A stretch of 64,000 bases of DNA from Pyxicephalus adspersus (lineage: Eukaryota > Chordata > Amphibia > Anura > Pyxicephalidae). Made by a program: the position numbers and the translations under genes. Under the pieces are notes generated by a model. That model had not been told where the DNA came from. It saw nothing but the letters and a program-made list of their open reading frames with translations, and searched no databases. Of the stretch, positions 11,244 through 22,689 are shown piece after piece; positions within the stretch are counted from its first letter, which is position 1, and every line of letters begins with the position of its first letter. Where the stretch lies: positions 158,250,447 through 158,314,446 of the forward strand of contig NC_092859.1 of NCBI RefSeq assembly GCF_032062135.1. Direction: 5' to 3'.

Positions 11244-12233
11244 AATGGTGGTGCCATTTCTTTCCAATAGCAGCTGCCTTTAATGGCTGCACAATCTTTT
11301 CTTGGCAATCTCTCCAGTGCCACCATGTTGCCATTATGGTTGCCCATTGTTGTGATGGGCCAACAGTGAGACACGGGAGAAAGCAGGCCATCCCGTAGCA
11401 AGGAAGTATGGAGTTTACAATGGCTGACTTCTTCTACACCGTCACTTTGGCTGTTACTTTGATCCAATGGGAAAGCCATGTGCGGTGACCTCAAGAGCTG
11501 GTTGCTATTTCCTATTTTGGCTCTGGGTGCACTGCAAGAAATACGACGGACATGCAGCATGTTGGATGTGCTCGTTTTTCAGTGTTTTCTTAACACGCGT
11601 TCACTTTAAGGTCAAACACCCCAAATATTAAAAAAAATTGATCAGTGATCTGCTATTTAAAGTAGACCTTTAAATAGAATCTATGTTTTTGTGAACAGAG
11701 AAGACCCTTTCCCTGTCCAATCCTTCAATCCTAATGGTTGCTTTTTTCAAGTTATTTTTGTGTGCACCCTCCTCGTTCATCCTCTGCTGCTTTCTGGGAT
11801 GTCCATGTCCATTCCAATGCAAGCTCCTGTAAAACGTCATGGTGCATGGCTAACACAATAGGACAAGTGAAGAGGGACAGAGGGAGACGAAACACAAGAT
11901 ATGACATCATCATGGGAGGGGGATGAAGGGAAGAGACTGCTGGCTCCCGGTGATATCCATAAGATATCAGTGGCATGGGACCTACTGTAAGATGACAAAA
12001 TGTTGGAAAAGAATGCACCAGTGGGGTAATCTTGGCAGATAAAAAGGGGAGGGGGTAGTGTAGGTGTTTATGTTGAGGCCAAAAAGGTTAGCGCATATTA
12101 CAAAAAATTTCTGGTGGTCCTCATGTCTGGGGAATTTATGGCAGGAATCTTCAATGACAACCATTAGCCAATGTGAATGGTATGCAAAATGTATCTGGTA
12201 TTAGTTACATTCATCTAGATTCATTCATGTACT
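11244..12233. repeat. Possible dispersed repeat segment and unassigned sequence
   Basis: Part of this stretch (11395-11470: 'tatggagtttacaatggct', 'actttggctgttacttt') recurs in altered form at 13388-13450, so it is probably interspersed repeat. I cannot set its limits or class. The minus-strand 173-codon frame at 11039-11560 crosses this repeat and the MITE and is not credible as a gene. Confidence 0.4.
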
Positions 12234-12273
12234 GTTGAAGATGTTTCGCAGCTCTCCAAGAAGCCTTCATCAG
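12234..12273 (-). ncRNA. Hammerhead-like motif (variant)
   Basis: On the minus strand CTGATGA is followed by a 19-base segment with a possible GCT/AGC pairing, then GAAAC and ATCTTC. Both conserved core blocks of a hammerhead ribozyme are present, but the ACGCGT palindrome of the other copies is missing. A related but distinct family or a chance resemblance is possible. Confidence 0.25.
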
Positions 12274-13439
12274 GCTTTTACAGACATTTTGCCTAATGTG
12301 GACCTCACTGGATTCCTACTAAGGTTTACCTTGGGAGCTGATGGTTGGAACCACTTTGAAGTTCATTCACATAAGGTTCTGCATAAATTTGCAGAAACTG
12401 TAAGTCGAGACCACCATGCAATTAAACTTTAACCTAATCCCTACATCCAAGGGCTAGTAAGTGGCAATATATACAATTTATGTTTTTGGATTTAGCGATT
12501 TGGTTTAGATCCACTGTAACTGTGTATTCAGCTGTTGGGGTTCCACTTTGATAACCATGACCAGGACAAAACTGAAGAGCTTGTTTCCATTATCCATGGG
12601 CCATTATTACCGTAGGCTTATGTCATTCTGGGTATTACACGGGCATGACATCATCGAACATTCACCCAAACCCACAAAGACACAGAAAGTCTCTATTACA
12701 CAGTAGGCCAATTCTGCGGCAGATCATCAATGTTTTCCTCAGCAGATCTAATTTCATATCATCTCTGCATTTTCTCCTTTATTTGAATTCTTTTTTTTCT
12801 GCGCTCGCCTTCTCTGAAAAACATCTCGTCAGCCTGAAATCTTTTATCCCCGCATGAACGGCCTGTCAGAGCAACCCTGCATTTACATTTAGCGGCTTTT
12901 GCCTTAGAAGATTTGTAGCACCTGCCTGAATTCAGTCTCTGTTAAACGCATCAGAAGGGGTGCCGAGATACGAGCTTTGAAATGCGTTAGGAGAAAGAAA
13001 AAATAAAATTGTCGTCTGTTGCAGAAGGAGAAGTTATTAAAAAAACAGAAAGACTTCAAATTTCTGCTCGCCAAGTGCAAGCCTGACTGACAGAATGAGG
13101 CAAACGGGGATTATCTGGGATCAAAGGCGGCCCACAATTATGAAGTGGGTTTCCTCCCTTGAAGCCGTACCTATTGGTCCTGAGGACACATGTAAAGGGG
13201 CTGAAAGAAGGAGTTCAGAGGCAAGAAATGAAATCCCACATCTTGCATGACTCAAACAAAAACACATGTCACTGGAAAGGCTCCATGATATTTTCCAAGC
13301 GGCCATGATGATCAGAAACAGCTCCGGTTTTTGCACTTTGAATTTTACTGTCCCTGGCAATGATGCTCTTTGTATTCTTTGTATGTAGTCAGGATATATG
13401 GAGTTTACAAAGCCGACTTCTAAAACTAAAACTTTGGCT
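12274..13439. other. No recognisable gene
   Basis: Unassigned sequence. The 12720-13010 stretch contains unusual single-copy-looking words and another 'tttgaaatgcgttagg' reminiscent of the GAAACGCGT motif but without the CTGANGA block. A repeat-related segment starts at about 13388. Confidence 0.4.
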
Positions 13440-13985
13440 GGTACTTTAGTTTAATTAAAGAGGAACCATCCCAAAGTTCTTAATTTATATAAAAGAGTTG
13501 ATAAGGTAAACATTTGATTGTTCCGCCCGACCAAATATAAATTTTTTTGAAAAGGGTAAGCCCCTCCCTTTCTGCTTTTACTGCCGCAGCAGTAAAGACT
13601 GAATTGGAGCGTAGCGCTTCCTGGGATACTTACATCTCATATGCCAGAAGGCTCCGGGTTGCTTCTTCTGTGCATGCCTGATCTTGGGCATGGGCAGAAG
13701 GGGCTTTTCCAGGCACTGAACAAAAAAGAGCCAAATATCACACATGCGCAGTAGATCTGCACTTTTTTAAATGGTTACAGGAAGCTATGTCACCCAATCT
13801 TGTGCCTGTGCAGTATGAGATTAGCCGACGTGCCTAGAAGAAGGAGAAAGATGGCGGCTCCTGGTGCTTCCTCTGCGCTGGGAGTAAGAAGGAATCCAGG
13901 ATGGAGCGGGACCTAAATGAGGCCAGGTATAAAGGGATCGGGGGCTCTGTGGAAGTAAAGGTAAGTGATGTTTTTTATTGGTAGT
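13440..13985 (+). mobile_element. GC-rich dispersed element X, copy 1
   Basis: Shares with 49140-49505 the ordered blocks 'cttttactgccg.ggcagt', 'tgggata', 'ccagaaggct', 'gcgcatgcctga'-like, 'ggggcttttccaggcac', 'aagatggcg', 'gattccag', 'gggggctctg' and 'gtaagtg.tatttttta'. It is a repeat family of unknown class. The internal ATG-rich segment around 13849 is not a gene start I can support. Confidence 0.65.
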
Positions 13986-13994
13986 AAAGTTCGG

Positions 13995-14587
13995 ATTGAA
14001 CCGCCTTGGCGGTATTCCCGAGTGTGGCTCGGGGTGAATTTTACTTACCAAAAGCGGTAACTCCGAGCCACACCCGGATTAGGGAAGAAAATCCTACCTG
14101 CTCCCCTCGATCCAGCGTCATCCTCAGTGATCTCCAGGCGGCTTCTGCATCGCATCCCCGGTGTGATCGATGTAATGCGTGAAGCGTCGGTATACTGGGG
14201 AGGCGTGGCCTGGCAGAACATTTACAAGCCGAGATTACATTGTAATATGTTTTTAAAACATTGATCACAGTGATAAAGTTTTAAAAAATAAATCAAAATA
14301 TTAAATACACATAAATACATTGAAAAGTTTATTCTATTATTGTACCCTTGTTTTGGCAAATTAAAAAAAAATATATTTTTTAATAAAGTTTATTTTATTT
14401 ATAATTTAATTTATTTTAAAATTATTTATTTTATTAAAATTTATGATTTGTGTTTCAAACTTTATCATACCCGGGAGTTATTCCTAAAAATTACAGGCCT
14501 AAAATAATAAACAACAAATTTCCACTCAAAACAATGTACCGCTTTTGACATAAAAATACAAACATAATTGGACTGCCAGGGAGGTAA
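13995..14587 (+). mobile_element. CCTCCCTGG-ended dispersed element, copy 2
   Basis: Starts 'gaaccgccttggcggtattc' and ends 'gactgccagggaggt', giving imperfect ACC(T/G)CC(C)TGGCGGT terminal inverted repeats. Near the left end a hairpin is formed by CCCGAGTGTGGCTCGGGG (14017-14034) and CTCCGAGCCACACCCGG (14061-14077). The right half is extremely AT-rich. It is homologous to 1448-1985 in the opposite orientation and has no coding capacity. Confidence 0.6.
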
Positions 14588-14646
14588 TGGGGTTGAGTTT
14601 AGTCTGTTCACTTAGCAAAGGGAGTTATCATCCTGCAATGGGATTA

Positions 14647-14785
14647 TTCACTTAGTTTAGTGAAAATAGAGATTGATCACCTTGCAAACACCCCCCAATC
14701 ATCTGCAAGAAATTATACACTTCCTTACAAATGATTGGATGGTTGAAGTCAGCAGAGCTTCATCTCATTTACTAAACTAAGTGAA
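14647..14785. repeat. Short inverted repeat TTCACTTAGTTTAGTGAA
   Basis: The 18-base block at 14647-14664 returns in inverted form at 14768-14785 (17 of 18 positions). Related 'ttcacttagcaaag' words occur at 14610 and 15059. The palindromic MITE at 14790 lies just after the second arm, so it may have inserted into this older repeat. Confidence 0.55.
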
Positions 14786-14789
14786 ATCA

Positions 14790-14992
14790 GGCCTGATTTA
14801 TTAAAGTTCTCAAAGACTTGAGACGATAGGCTATCATGGAAGAACCTGGAAACTTGGAATGAATGTATTCCAGGATTTAAAGCTTTTGGTAAATAAGAAC
14901 AAATGATTTTTAAGAAACCCATTGCAGGTTTGGTGGATCACCCAGGTTCTCCCATGATAGTTTTTTTTGGAGAGCTTTAATGAATCAGATCT
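14790..14992 (+). mobile_element. Palindromic MITE 'CCTGATTTATT' family, copy 3
   Basis: Begins GGCCTGATTTATTAAAGTTC, includes 'ggctatcatggaagaacctg', 'ggtttggtggatcacccag' and 'gagagctttaatgaatcag'. The inverted-repeat structure is intact, and no open frame of note is present. Confidence 0.75.
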
Positions 14993-15448
14993 ATCCACTG
15001 CACGGGGACAATACACATGTAAACAGCCTATCCTACTTCAGTAAATGAACCCCAAGCTTTTCACTTAGCAAAGTGAACGAGGTAAAGCCACAATGACTTC
15101 TGTCATCCTTTAGTAGGCACATTCAGCTGTCTGCCTGGGGCCGGTTTTACTGGGTGGACCAGAAGAGCCACAGGGATGACGTCACATGGGACGGACAGGG
15201 ACCCGTAAGTGTGGGCACCATTGTGGAGGTGGCTCGGCAGTTCCCAAGAGAAGAAGTGGTGCTGTCAGGGGACCTGGGTGCCAGAATAAGTTATGAAAAA
15301 TTATATTTATTCACAGGATAGAAAATATTTAGATCCTGTGGGGTGGGTGGGAATCAAAGCCTACAATTGCCCCTCCTACGTGAGGACTGGCTTTATAGGC
15401 AAATTCTGTAAATAGACAAAATTTTCTTGTCTGATAAGGAAAATTGAT
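14993..15448. other. No recognisable feature
   Basis: About 450 bp of unassigned sequence between two MITEs, including a GC-richer 15120-15290 segment. Confidence 0.45.
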
Positions 15449-15926
15449 TACCGTATATACTCGAGTATAAGCCGAGGTACCTATTTTTACCTTGGAAAAC
15501 AGGAAAAATTGATTGACTCGAGTATAAGCCAAGGGTGGGAAATGCTGCAGCTTTTGGCACCTTCCTTGTAAAATGCCTTCTTATGTGATAGTAGGATGTT
15601 TTAGGGTGATGATGGGCTTTCTCTAGAGTTCTAGATTGTAATGATGAGGGGGGGGGTAAGATTATAAAAGACTATATATACATATATTCCATGATGATTA
15701 ATGATAATTGGGGTGTTGGGGACAATGATAAGTTTGCTTTTATGTGGTCATTGTGGTGTCTTGAGATAATGACTTAGGTGTTAGAGGGCAGTTATTCACA
15801 TTCACTGCATTAAAACAAATACAATCATTGCATGTGGGTGAGCTTTTGTAATGCATGTAAACTTTCCATAGCCTATTTGCACCATGCAAGGCTTGCCAGT
15901 CGGCTTATACTCAGATATATACGGTA
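15449..15926. mobile_element. MITE with CCGTATATACTCGAG ends (TA-flanked)
   Basis: Terminal inverted repeats of about 23 bp: CCGTATATACTCGAGTATAA at the left and 'ttatactcagatatatacgg' at the right, each next to TA, which fits the TA target preference of Tc1/mariner-type transposons. A partial internal copy of the terminal word (gactcgagtataagcca) sits at 15513-15530. The interior has no transposase frame, so the element is non-autonomous. I recognise the end sequence as a common vertebrate repeat. Confidence 0.75.
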
Positions 15927-16390
15927 AATGATTTCTCAATTTTTTTTCACTTAGATATAATGCAACTCAGTCACTGCAAGCCTGATATATTTGTAATCAT
16001 AAGCCAGTAAGCACCGAAGGACTGTAAATATTTTCTGAACTTTGATTAAAACATTGCAATTAGCATAGGAAAGTTGTTTGTTATAAATATTCTGTATGTC
16101 GTCTGCAGCTTTACTCGTTTCTTCCTGCTGTCTCCATCACCTCCTCTGTGCTATCTCCTTCTTCCAGTGTGCTCAGTCTGGGAGGAATATTCTACATTTG
16201 TTTTCCATATTCATAGCCGATTACTGAAAATGATTCTCCCTTTGCTGGATTTCCACCGATTATCATACACAGTTACATATTGGACATATTTATGCATTTC
16301 TGTCAATGGAAAGATTACGGCTGAATAATTCCTATTTAACATGCAGGATGTATTGTACTGTATTCTGCAGGAATATTAGCTGTAGGAGCT
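15927..16390. other. No recognisable feature
   Basis: Unassigned sequence. The 84-codon frame at 16074-16328 has no recognisable domain. Confidence 0.45.
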
Positions 16391-16533
16391 GTAGGGCCCT
16401 GGGCCAGCACCAGCGCTCGCCAGACGCCGCTCCCCCAATCCACTGCCACGCTCTTCACCCATATCGAGCCCCCGCTCTGCCTCTGGATGCTAATTGTCCC
16501 AGCACACGGTTGCCCTCAGGACTTCTGTGCACA
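16391..16533 (-). mobile_element. LTR-like dispersed repeat, partial copy
   Basis: Matches, in reverse, the last ~140 bp of the copy at 19819-20492: shared words are 'ccagcgctc.ccag.cgcc', 'ctcttca' and 'cccagcaca.ggttgccc.cagga'. The rest of the element is absent. Confidence 0.55.
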
Positions 16534-16557
16534 AAGAATTACAAAAGGTTGTTGATT

Positions 16558-16720
16558 TCTTTATCATTACTATTATTAATAATAAAAAGCATTTATATAG
16601 CACCAACATATTGTGCAGCGCTGTACATTAAATAAAGGTTGCAAATTACACAGACAAACAATGACACAAGAAGAGGAGAGGACTCTGCCCAGAAGAGCTT
16701 ACAATCTAAGAGATGGATAT
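16558..16720 (-). mobile_element. SINE tail fragment (S1 family), copy 2
   Basis: Plus-strand blocks 'tatagcaccaacatattg', 'gcagcgctgtacattaaata', 'gacaaacaatgacacaaga' and 'gaagagcttacaatctaag', preceded by an ATT-rich simple tail. It is in the same orientation as the other four S1 copies. Confidence 0.7.
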
Positions 16721-17397
16721 TTCTTGTTTATAAATCATTATTTCTAGCATTGATGATGTAGGAAGAATACAGCACATGGCAGGAATGCTTGAACTGTGTA
16801 TAAGGAACTCTAAATGCACTGTGGGTGCTAATAAGTCAACTTTGAGGTATTTTAGTCTTTTTTTCTAAATGTCTGTCTGAACATAATGTCACAAGAACCC
16901 CTGGGGACTGCAGGGTCTGTAAGGTTTTGTAAAGTTCATTTCTTCAGTTTGGGCATTACAGAGAGGCAGGAGAAAGAGATCCAGGGGAGCTTAGGGGAAG
17001 CCTGCGTGACTGGGGGGACAGGGAGCAGACCAGATGTGGCAAAATATTTGCTTTGCGGTTATTGAAGGGTCAGCTTAATGATTCATAGAGGGGCGCAGGC
17101 GGAGTGATTCAAAGTTGGGGATCTCGGGTAAGGTCACATGATTTTTTGCAATGTGAGGAAAAAGTTTCCGACACCCTTTTTTGGGTGGGTGGGTTTTGTT
17201 GATTGGGCAGGTTTGGGTTGGTGTTGGCAGTTGAGGGAAATGTGTTTTGGTGGCAATATCGGTGGGATTGGGGACCCATCTTTGGTGTGGAGTCTCCTGA
17301 AGGGTCTGAAGAGGAAGTAATTAAACTTGGTTTGGGATAGTCTGTGAGTAGTTGTGATATCGTCCCTGAGCTGGGTGATAAGGCAGCCGGGAGCAAC
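16721..17397. other. No recognisable feature
   Basis: Unassigned sequence leading into the ATC microsatellite. A GC-richer patch lies at 17090-17390. Confidence 0.45.
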
Positions 17398-18000
17398 AAT
17401 ATCATCATCATTAAAATCATCATCAATATCATCATCATCATCAATATCATCATCATCAATATCCTCATCATCAATATAATCATCATCAATATCATCATCA
17501 TCATCAATATCATCATCATCAATATCCTCATCATCAATATAATCATCATCAATATCATCATCATCATCAATTTCATCATCATCAATATCACCATCATCAA
17601 TATCATCATTGCCATCATCATCATCATCATCAATATCATCATCATCATCATCAATATCATCATCATCGTCGTCAATATCGTCATCATCAATATCATCAAT
17701 ATCATCGTCAATATTGTCATCATCGTCATCATCAATATCATCATCAACAACATCAATATCATGTCGGTGCAGATCCCAAGTGATAAGGCAGCCGGGAGCA
17801 ACAATGTCATCGTCATCAATATCATCATCATCAATATCATCATCATCAATTTCATCATCATCAATATCATCATCATCAATATCATCATCGTCATCATCAT
17901 CATCATCATCATCATCAATATCATCATCGTCATCATCAATATCATCATCATCATCGTCAATATCGTCAATATCATCATCATCAACATCGTCAATATCATG
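17398..18000. repeat. ATC/GAT trinucleotide microsatellite (~0.6 kb) with higher-order duplication
   Basis: Hundreds of bases of (TCA)n interrupted by AATATCATC and occasional GTC variants. The non-repeat flank 'gataaggcagccgggagcaa' occurs before the array (17379) and again inside it (17780), and 'tggtgcagattccaagtg'-type text occurs after each half (17764, 18001). The whole unit therefore duplicated once. Open frames of 270-300 codons on both strands (poly-Asp/Ile/Met/Ser) are products of the repeat. Confidence 0.95.
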
Positions 18001-18668
18001 TTGGTGCAGATTCCAAGTGGTAGTGGGAGCCTTCAAGGTCCGGCAACCCAGAAAGAGTTAAGAAACAGAGTTTGGTTATTATTATGTGATTGTTATTATG
18101 TTGTTATGTTTGTTGTTGTTGTTATCTTTAATAATAAGAATAATATTCATATTTAATAAAAGGCATGCAGGCCATTTGTCCGTACAGAAGGGTGCTGTGT
18201 TTTTATTGGAGAGTTAGGGGTGGTTGGAGGTTCAATATAAGGTCTGCAGGACTCTGTTATACTAGCAGGTTAAAGATTCACAAAGGACCTCATATTAAAT
18301 TGTGCTTTAGGCTCCCCTGGAACAAAGATAGTCCAGATTTCTGTATTATTTCTAATGGTTTATATATGAAAAAAAGCAAAGCAGGTGGTTGGGTCATGAC
18401 TGTGTCTTCATAATATGAAATATTAAGGTATTCTATTGTATCTGGCTGGAAAATGACCGAATGTAAGATGATTTTTGATATTATATAGCACTCTTTGGGG
18501 AATTAAGCGCACAGACAACAACAAAATGGCTGCCACATCCAAACAAAAAAAGCTTGCTAGGGTGATATGCACAAGTGAAAACATTTTATTTTGAGATACA
18601 ATTGATTCATGTATTGAACCTGATTGATAATGAATAGATTTATAGAATACTGCTAACTTTGTGTTCTT
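18001..18668. other. No recognisable feature
   Basis: Unassigned AT-rich sequence. It probably includes the body of the element carrying the hammerhead-like motif that follows, but I see no partner copy here. Confidence 0.4.
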
Positions 18669-18696
18669 CTGACGAAGCCTACAGGTGAGACGCGTC
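18669..18696 (+). ncRNA. Hammerhead-like motif, degenerate core
   Basis: CTGACGA, then AGCC-TACA-GGT as a possible stem II, then GAGA in place of GAAA, then the palindrome ACGCGT followed by C. The flanks TTCTT and AAGGA can pair (one G-T wobble) as a stem I. The GAAA to GAGA change would be expected to abolish cleavage. Confidence 0.35.
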
Positions 18697-19412
18697 AAGG
18701 ATCTTTAAAAGCAATCTAAACATCATTGCAATATCCTAGTCATTCATTGACAATTTGTATGTATAAGAATTAATATTTTTCATGTTGTTTTAGGAGACAA
18801 TTAATAAATTGCAAATGTTTTAATTCTGAGTGTTACAATTATGCACCATACAAATCCTTGGCATATTTTTGCAAAAGAGAATTTTATTATAAACTTGGAG
18901 GATGAGGCGTAACCTATAATACACCCCCAGTGAACCCGTATGATAAAAAAAGTGCCGATAGATCTTGTTGCCCGCAGCTTCGTACTGCAGAAGTAAAAGT
19001 TTGAGGCTTTTTGGTTGCTACAGGACATGTGATTTTCTTTTTATTTTTTTCATACATTTCATAAGTCATTATTTATCTTCTTCAAGCAATAATGCAGAAT
19101 TGAGCATTCTCAAATGAATAATATTTTCAACAGATGAATCATTCAATAGACTCAGCACATTGACGGCATATAATCACCAAGTTGTATACAGCAGGAAAAT
19201 CCTTTTATCTCTAAGGATGAGGTTGGCCAAGAAAGATTGCCAGCTTTCCGTCAGCTTTGCTTTCTATGCTAGGAGTTCATAAATAATACCCAACATAAAC
19301 CGTCCTGCTAAAAGAAAAATATCAACAGGCAGCTATTGTTCTGTACCTATTAGGAGTTTCCAACCGTTTTATGGGAGGACATATGGCATGCACTGAACAG
19401 CAGATATGGTTC
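18697..19412. other. No recognisable feature
   Basis: AT-rich unassigned sequence downstream of the hammerhead-like motif. Confidence 0.4.
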
Positions 19413-19545
19413 TATTATTTATCATTATTAAACTGTATTTAAAAAGCACCAACATATTATGCAGCGCTGTACAGATACAGATACAAACAATGACACAGGA
19501 GGAGAGGACCATGCCCAAAGAAGCTTACAATATAAATAGTTAATT
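19413..19545 (-). mobile_element. SINE tail fragment (S1 family), copy 3
   Basis: Blocks 'gcaccaacatattatgcagc', 'gctgtacagatacagata', 'caatgacacaggagg' and 'gaagcttacaatataaa', with a TTATTA-rich tail on the left. It is shorter and more diverged than the others. Confidence 0.6.
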
Positions 19546-19818
19546 GTGCATGCATTTGGGTGTCCCCAGGGACATATGTGACGTTTTTTTATACCCTGAG
19601 GAAAGTAAGTCTAGCCGGAAGAGTAATGGTGATTCCAGGAACACAGAGCATGGCTGAAAAACTAGCAGGGGTTAGCTAGGAATAAACAGTCAGAAGAGCA
19701 TTGCATCACAGGCCATTGCCAGGGGTAAATAAATGAAACCAAAGCAAGAATCAAGGAAGAAGTCAGGCCAAGCAGTGTAAAAACAAGATTAGAGTTAGGA
19801 GACGTTTATCTGGTTGAC

Positions 19819-20492
19819 TGTGCACCACCACAGTATCACACCATCTGTCCAGTGGTGCCACTTGCAACAGCAAGGAGAACAAGGAATTAGTTTTCTGCCC
19901 TCTGCCCTGCAGCTCACAGCATCCCCGGCTTCCCTTTAGCCGTACAGCCTGAGATGTATCTTCTCAGCATCCCCAGCACATACTACGAGGCTGTGCACAG
20001 CTGGGAGCAGATTAGTCCCTGGCTTCCTCCTGCCATTGGCTGCTTGGATTTTATAGGCTCCCTCCCCCCAATCACCAGTGCCCGTTGTATTGTTAGGATT
20101 GTTGACCTTCTGCTGGTGTGTTTATTAAATATAGCTGATTCTGCCTGTTCCTGACCCTGTGACTGTATGCTGTCAGGACCGACCTTTGCCTGTGACCCTG
20201 TCTCTGTTTTTGTCGTAACTCTTGAATACCTTGTTGGGCAGACTGGTTATATTGTATGACCTATGTCTCTGTTTTCCGGGCTTATCTCTGCTGTACTCTC
20301 CAGTATCTGTGGGCTCCTGGTCCTCTGGCAGTCCTTCCCCAGATGCCACCTTTGTGCCCGGAAATCCTGGGGGCAACCATGTGCTGGGATGGCACAACTA
20401 GCGGGGTGGGGGGCTTACTATAGATGAAGAGTGCTGCAATAAATTCGGAGACTGGCGCCTGGTGAGCGCTGGCGCTGGACCCGGGTCTTACA
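19819..20492 (+). mobile_element. LTR-like dispersed repeat, copy 2 (most complete)
   Basis: Starts TGTGCACCACCACAG and ends 'gacccgggtcttaca', i.e. TG...CA termini. It contains a TATA-like 'ttttataggc' (20051) and 'gcaataaattc' (20432), an arrangement expected of an LTR promoter and polyadenylation site. Other copies are 7714-8379, 16391-16533 and 53928-54463. No internal retroelement sequence or matching target duplication is found next to any copy, so solo LTR is the best but unproved reading. Confidence 0.55.
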
Positions 20493-22689
20493 GTTAGGAC
20501 AAGCAAAGTCAGCTCCAGTGCCAATCCAAGATAATAAAGATGTACCAATGCTGCAATGGACATTTGTAAAGAAGAAGACTCATGTAAGTGCTTTTCCCAT
20601 GCACACCCCTCTATGATGCACATTAAGAGGAAATCTAAACTGAAATATCAATATAAGTCAATATAAGAAGAAGTAGAACCTGCTGATCTGCAGGAGTTGG
20701 AGGGAGCAACCAGAAAAAGATCCGAGGAAGCCAGAGCAGATAAAAGAAGGGGAAAACCATGAAATGATGTGTCTGTCCCTAGTACACCCCCTGATGCCTA
20801 TTGCCACCCATAATGCAGGTGAATATTGACCATGTGTGAACCATCAAGTGAATACATTTTCTCCATGTAAGTCCTTTACAGTAGTCCTTGTCGTCCCCAG
20901 GCCTGTCAAAAAATATGATTCAATGTTAAATGTCAAACGAAATGAAACTTACTGTACATCTAAGTAGATTGTTATGAGTAAATGTTTCTAAAAAAATGTA
21001 AATTGCAGCAGTGAGATTTTTTTTTTAAAGCAGATTGACATACTATTATTGCTGCTGCTTCTAACCATGGCAAATAATTACAACATATGAAGTAGTAATG
21101 ATCAGCTAAGTTTTCAGATCAAACCTATTTCTGCCGTCAAAAACACAAAAGCCTCAGGCTTAAAGCCCAGACAAAACTTCAAAACTTTAGAGCCAACTTG
21201 CATGATGTGTCTTTTGTCCCGGGCATGTAAGGACAGAGAAAAAGCTTACACACATACACACCATCCAGAGTTCCCTACTGTGAGAGAATTATCTATTGCT
21301 AAGCCCATACCTTGAACAATCCTGCCAAGCTGCTTTAGAAAAAAGTCTGAAGTTTATTGTTAAAACTCAATATATGAAGCATTATCAGTGCAGAAGACAA
21401 ATAAGAACCTATAGAACATATTCTTATTATTCCACCAAGCAGGAGATTGGAATTGAAAGCTCTTGGACACACCAAAGTGACAGAGAACAGAGCCAAAGGG
21501 TCTATCCAACACATAAGAGGAAGCCGGTGTACAAAGTTGTGATGGTAAAGTGACACTGAAATATATCAAAGGGTTACCTTCTGTTTATATTATACCTTAG
21601 TCATTGGGGTGACTTGTTTTTTAATGCAGCAATGCTATTCAATGTGAAGAGGATGCTTCTCCAGAAAGAAATTCAATACTAAACATGGCATGTTAATAAT
21701 GTTCTTCTATTAGGTGTGCCCACTCAATCTCTGACCCCAATTTAAACTCAGAAGCGAAATGCGTGTTAGGACGAGAGGGTTTGATTTTGTTGGCCCCTTC
21801 TTAAAAATCAAGCTGCACCCTCCGGAGGCATCTAAAACAATGGCAATGAAGGAGATCAAATAACAAACATTGCAAAATGTCTGGTAAAGCTGCTCAGCGT
21901 CTTGTTACACTTGTTCAGCTCCCTATGCCAATGCCGCGTAGTGGAATCTTTTCCAATGGCACTTTAGCAGCTGGTGTAGCGATGGGAGTTCTATAGACGA
22001 GCCAACAGAACAGTCTGCAGTCCCCAATAACTGAGAAGTGTCAAGGCGGTGAATCAAAGTTTAGATACTAATAATAAAACCGGCAATGTTAGAAACTTGT
22101 TTGTTGCAGAGAAATGCAGGAAATTATTACAACAATTGAGAAAAGGCATGGTTTAATATTAAAAGCCATCTCCGGGGAAATAATAACCCCATCTCCTTCC
22201 CAAGCCTCTTCAACCCATCCAGCATGATCTTGGACATAGGGAAATCTGCAGCCAAGGTCAGTTTTTTCAGGTACGGGGGACCACTAATCAAGTCCTGTGC
22301 CATCCAGTCCCAGATGCTCTTTAGAACCACCAGGAACCCACCACTAGGCAACTAATTGGAAGTGGCGGTGTCATGGAAGCTGTGGCATGGGCACCTGAAG
22401 AAGCACCAAGAATCGGGACTGGACATCATGTTAGGGGAGTAAAAAGCAAATGTAAAACTTTTTGTTTTTCTTTGTCAATATTGAGTTAGAAAGGATGAGA
22501 GTTTTTTTTCCATCTTTGTTTTTCAATATTTGTCTTGTTGGCCAACATCTCTCCAACTGACCTCCCGACCCAGGTATACATATCTTACCACGTCTTCCCT
22601 TGCCATTACTTCCTTCACCATAGCTGGTAACATTACGTGACAATTTCAAGTGTGGGAAGTATGTGTTCTTCTTAGAGAGGCTTAGTAAT
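20493..22689. other. No recognisable feature (2.2 kb)
   Basis: Unassigned sequence without a recognised repeat. 'cagaagcgaaatgcgtgtt' at 21752-21770 recalls the GAAACGCGT half of the hammerhead-like motif but lacks CTGANGA. Confidence 0.4.

Noticed and set aside
11039..11560. 173-codon minus-strand frame
   Set aside because: Crosses a palindromic MITE and a probable dispersed repeat; no domain.
12985..13000. 'tttgaaatgcgttagg' as a hammerhead-like motif
   Set aside because: No CTGANGA upstream at a workable distance and no pairing flanks.
17134..18036. 300-codon minus-strand frame rich in Asp/Ile
   Set aside because: It is the GAT/ATC microsatellite read in one frame; the other frames are equally open, and the unique ends show no domain.
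17344..18156. 270-codon plus-strand poly-Ile/Asn frame
   Set aside because: Same microsatellite, no biological composition beyond the repeat.
21752..21770. 'cagaagcgaaatgcgtgtt' as another hammerhead-like motif
   Set aside because: Lacks the CTGANGA block and any stem II; only half the motif is present.
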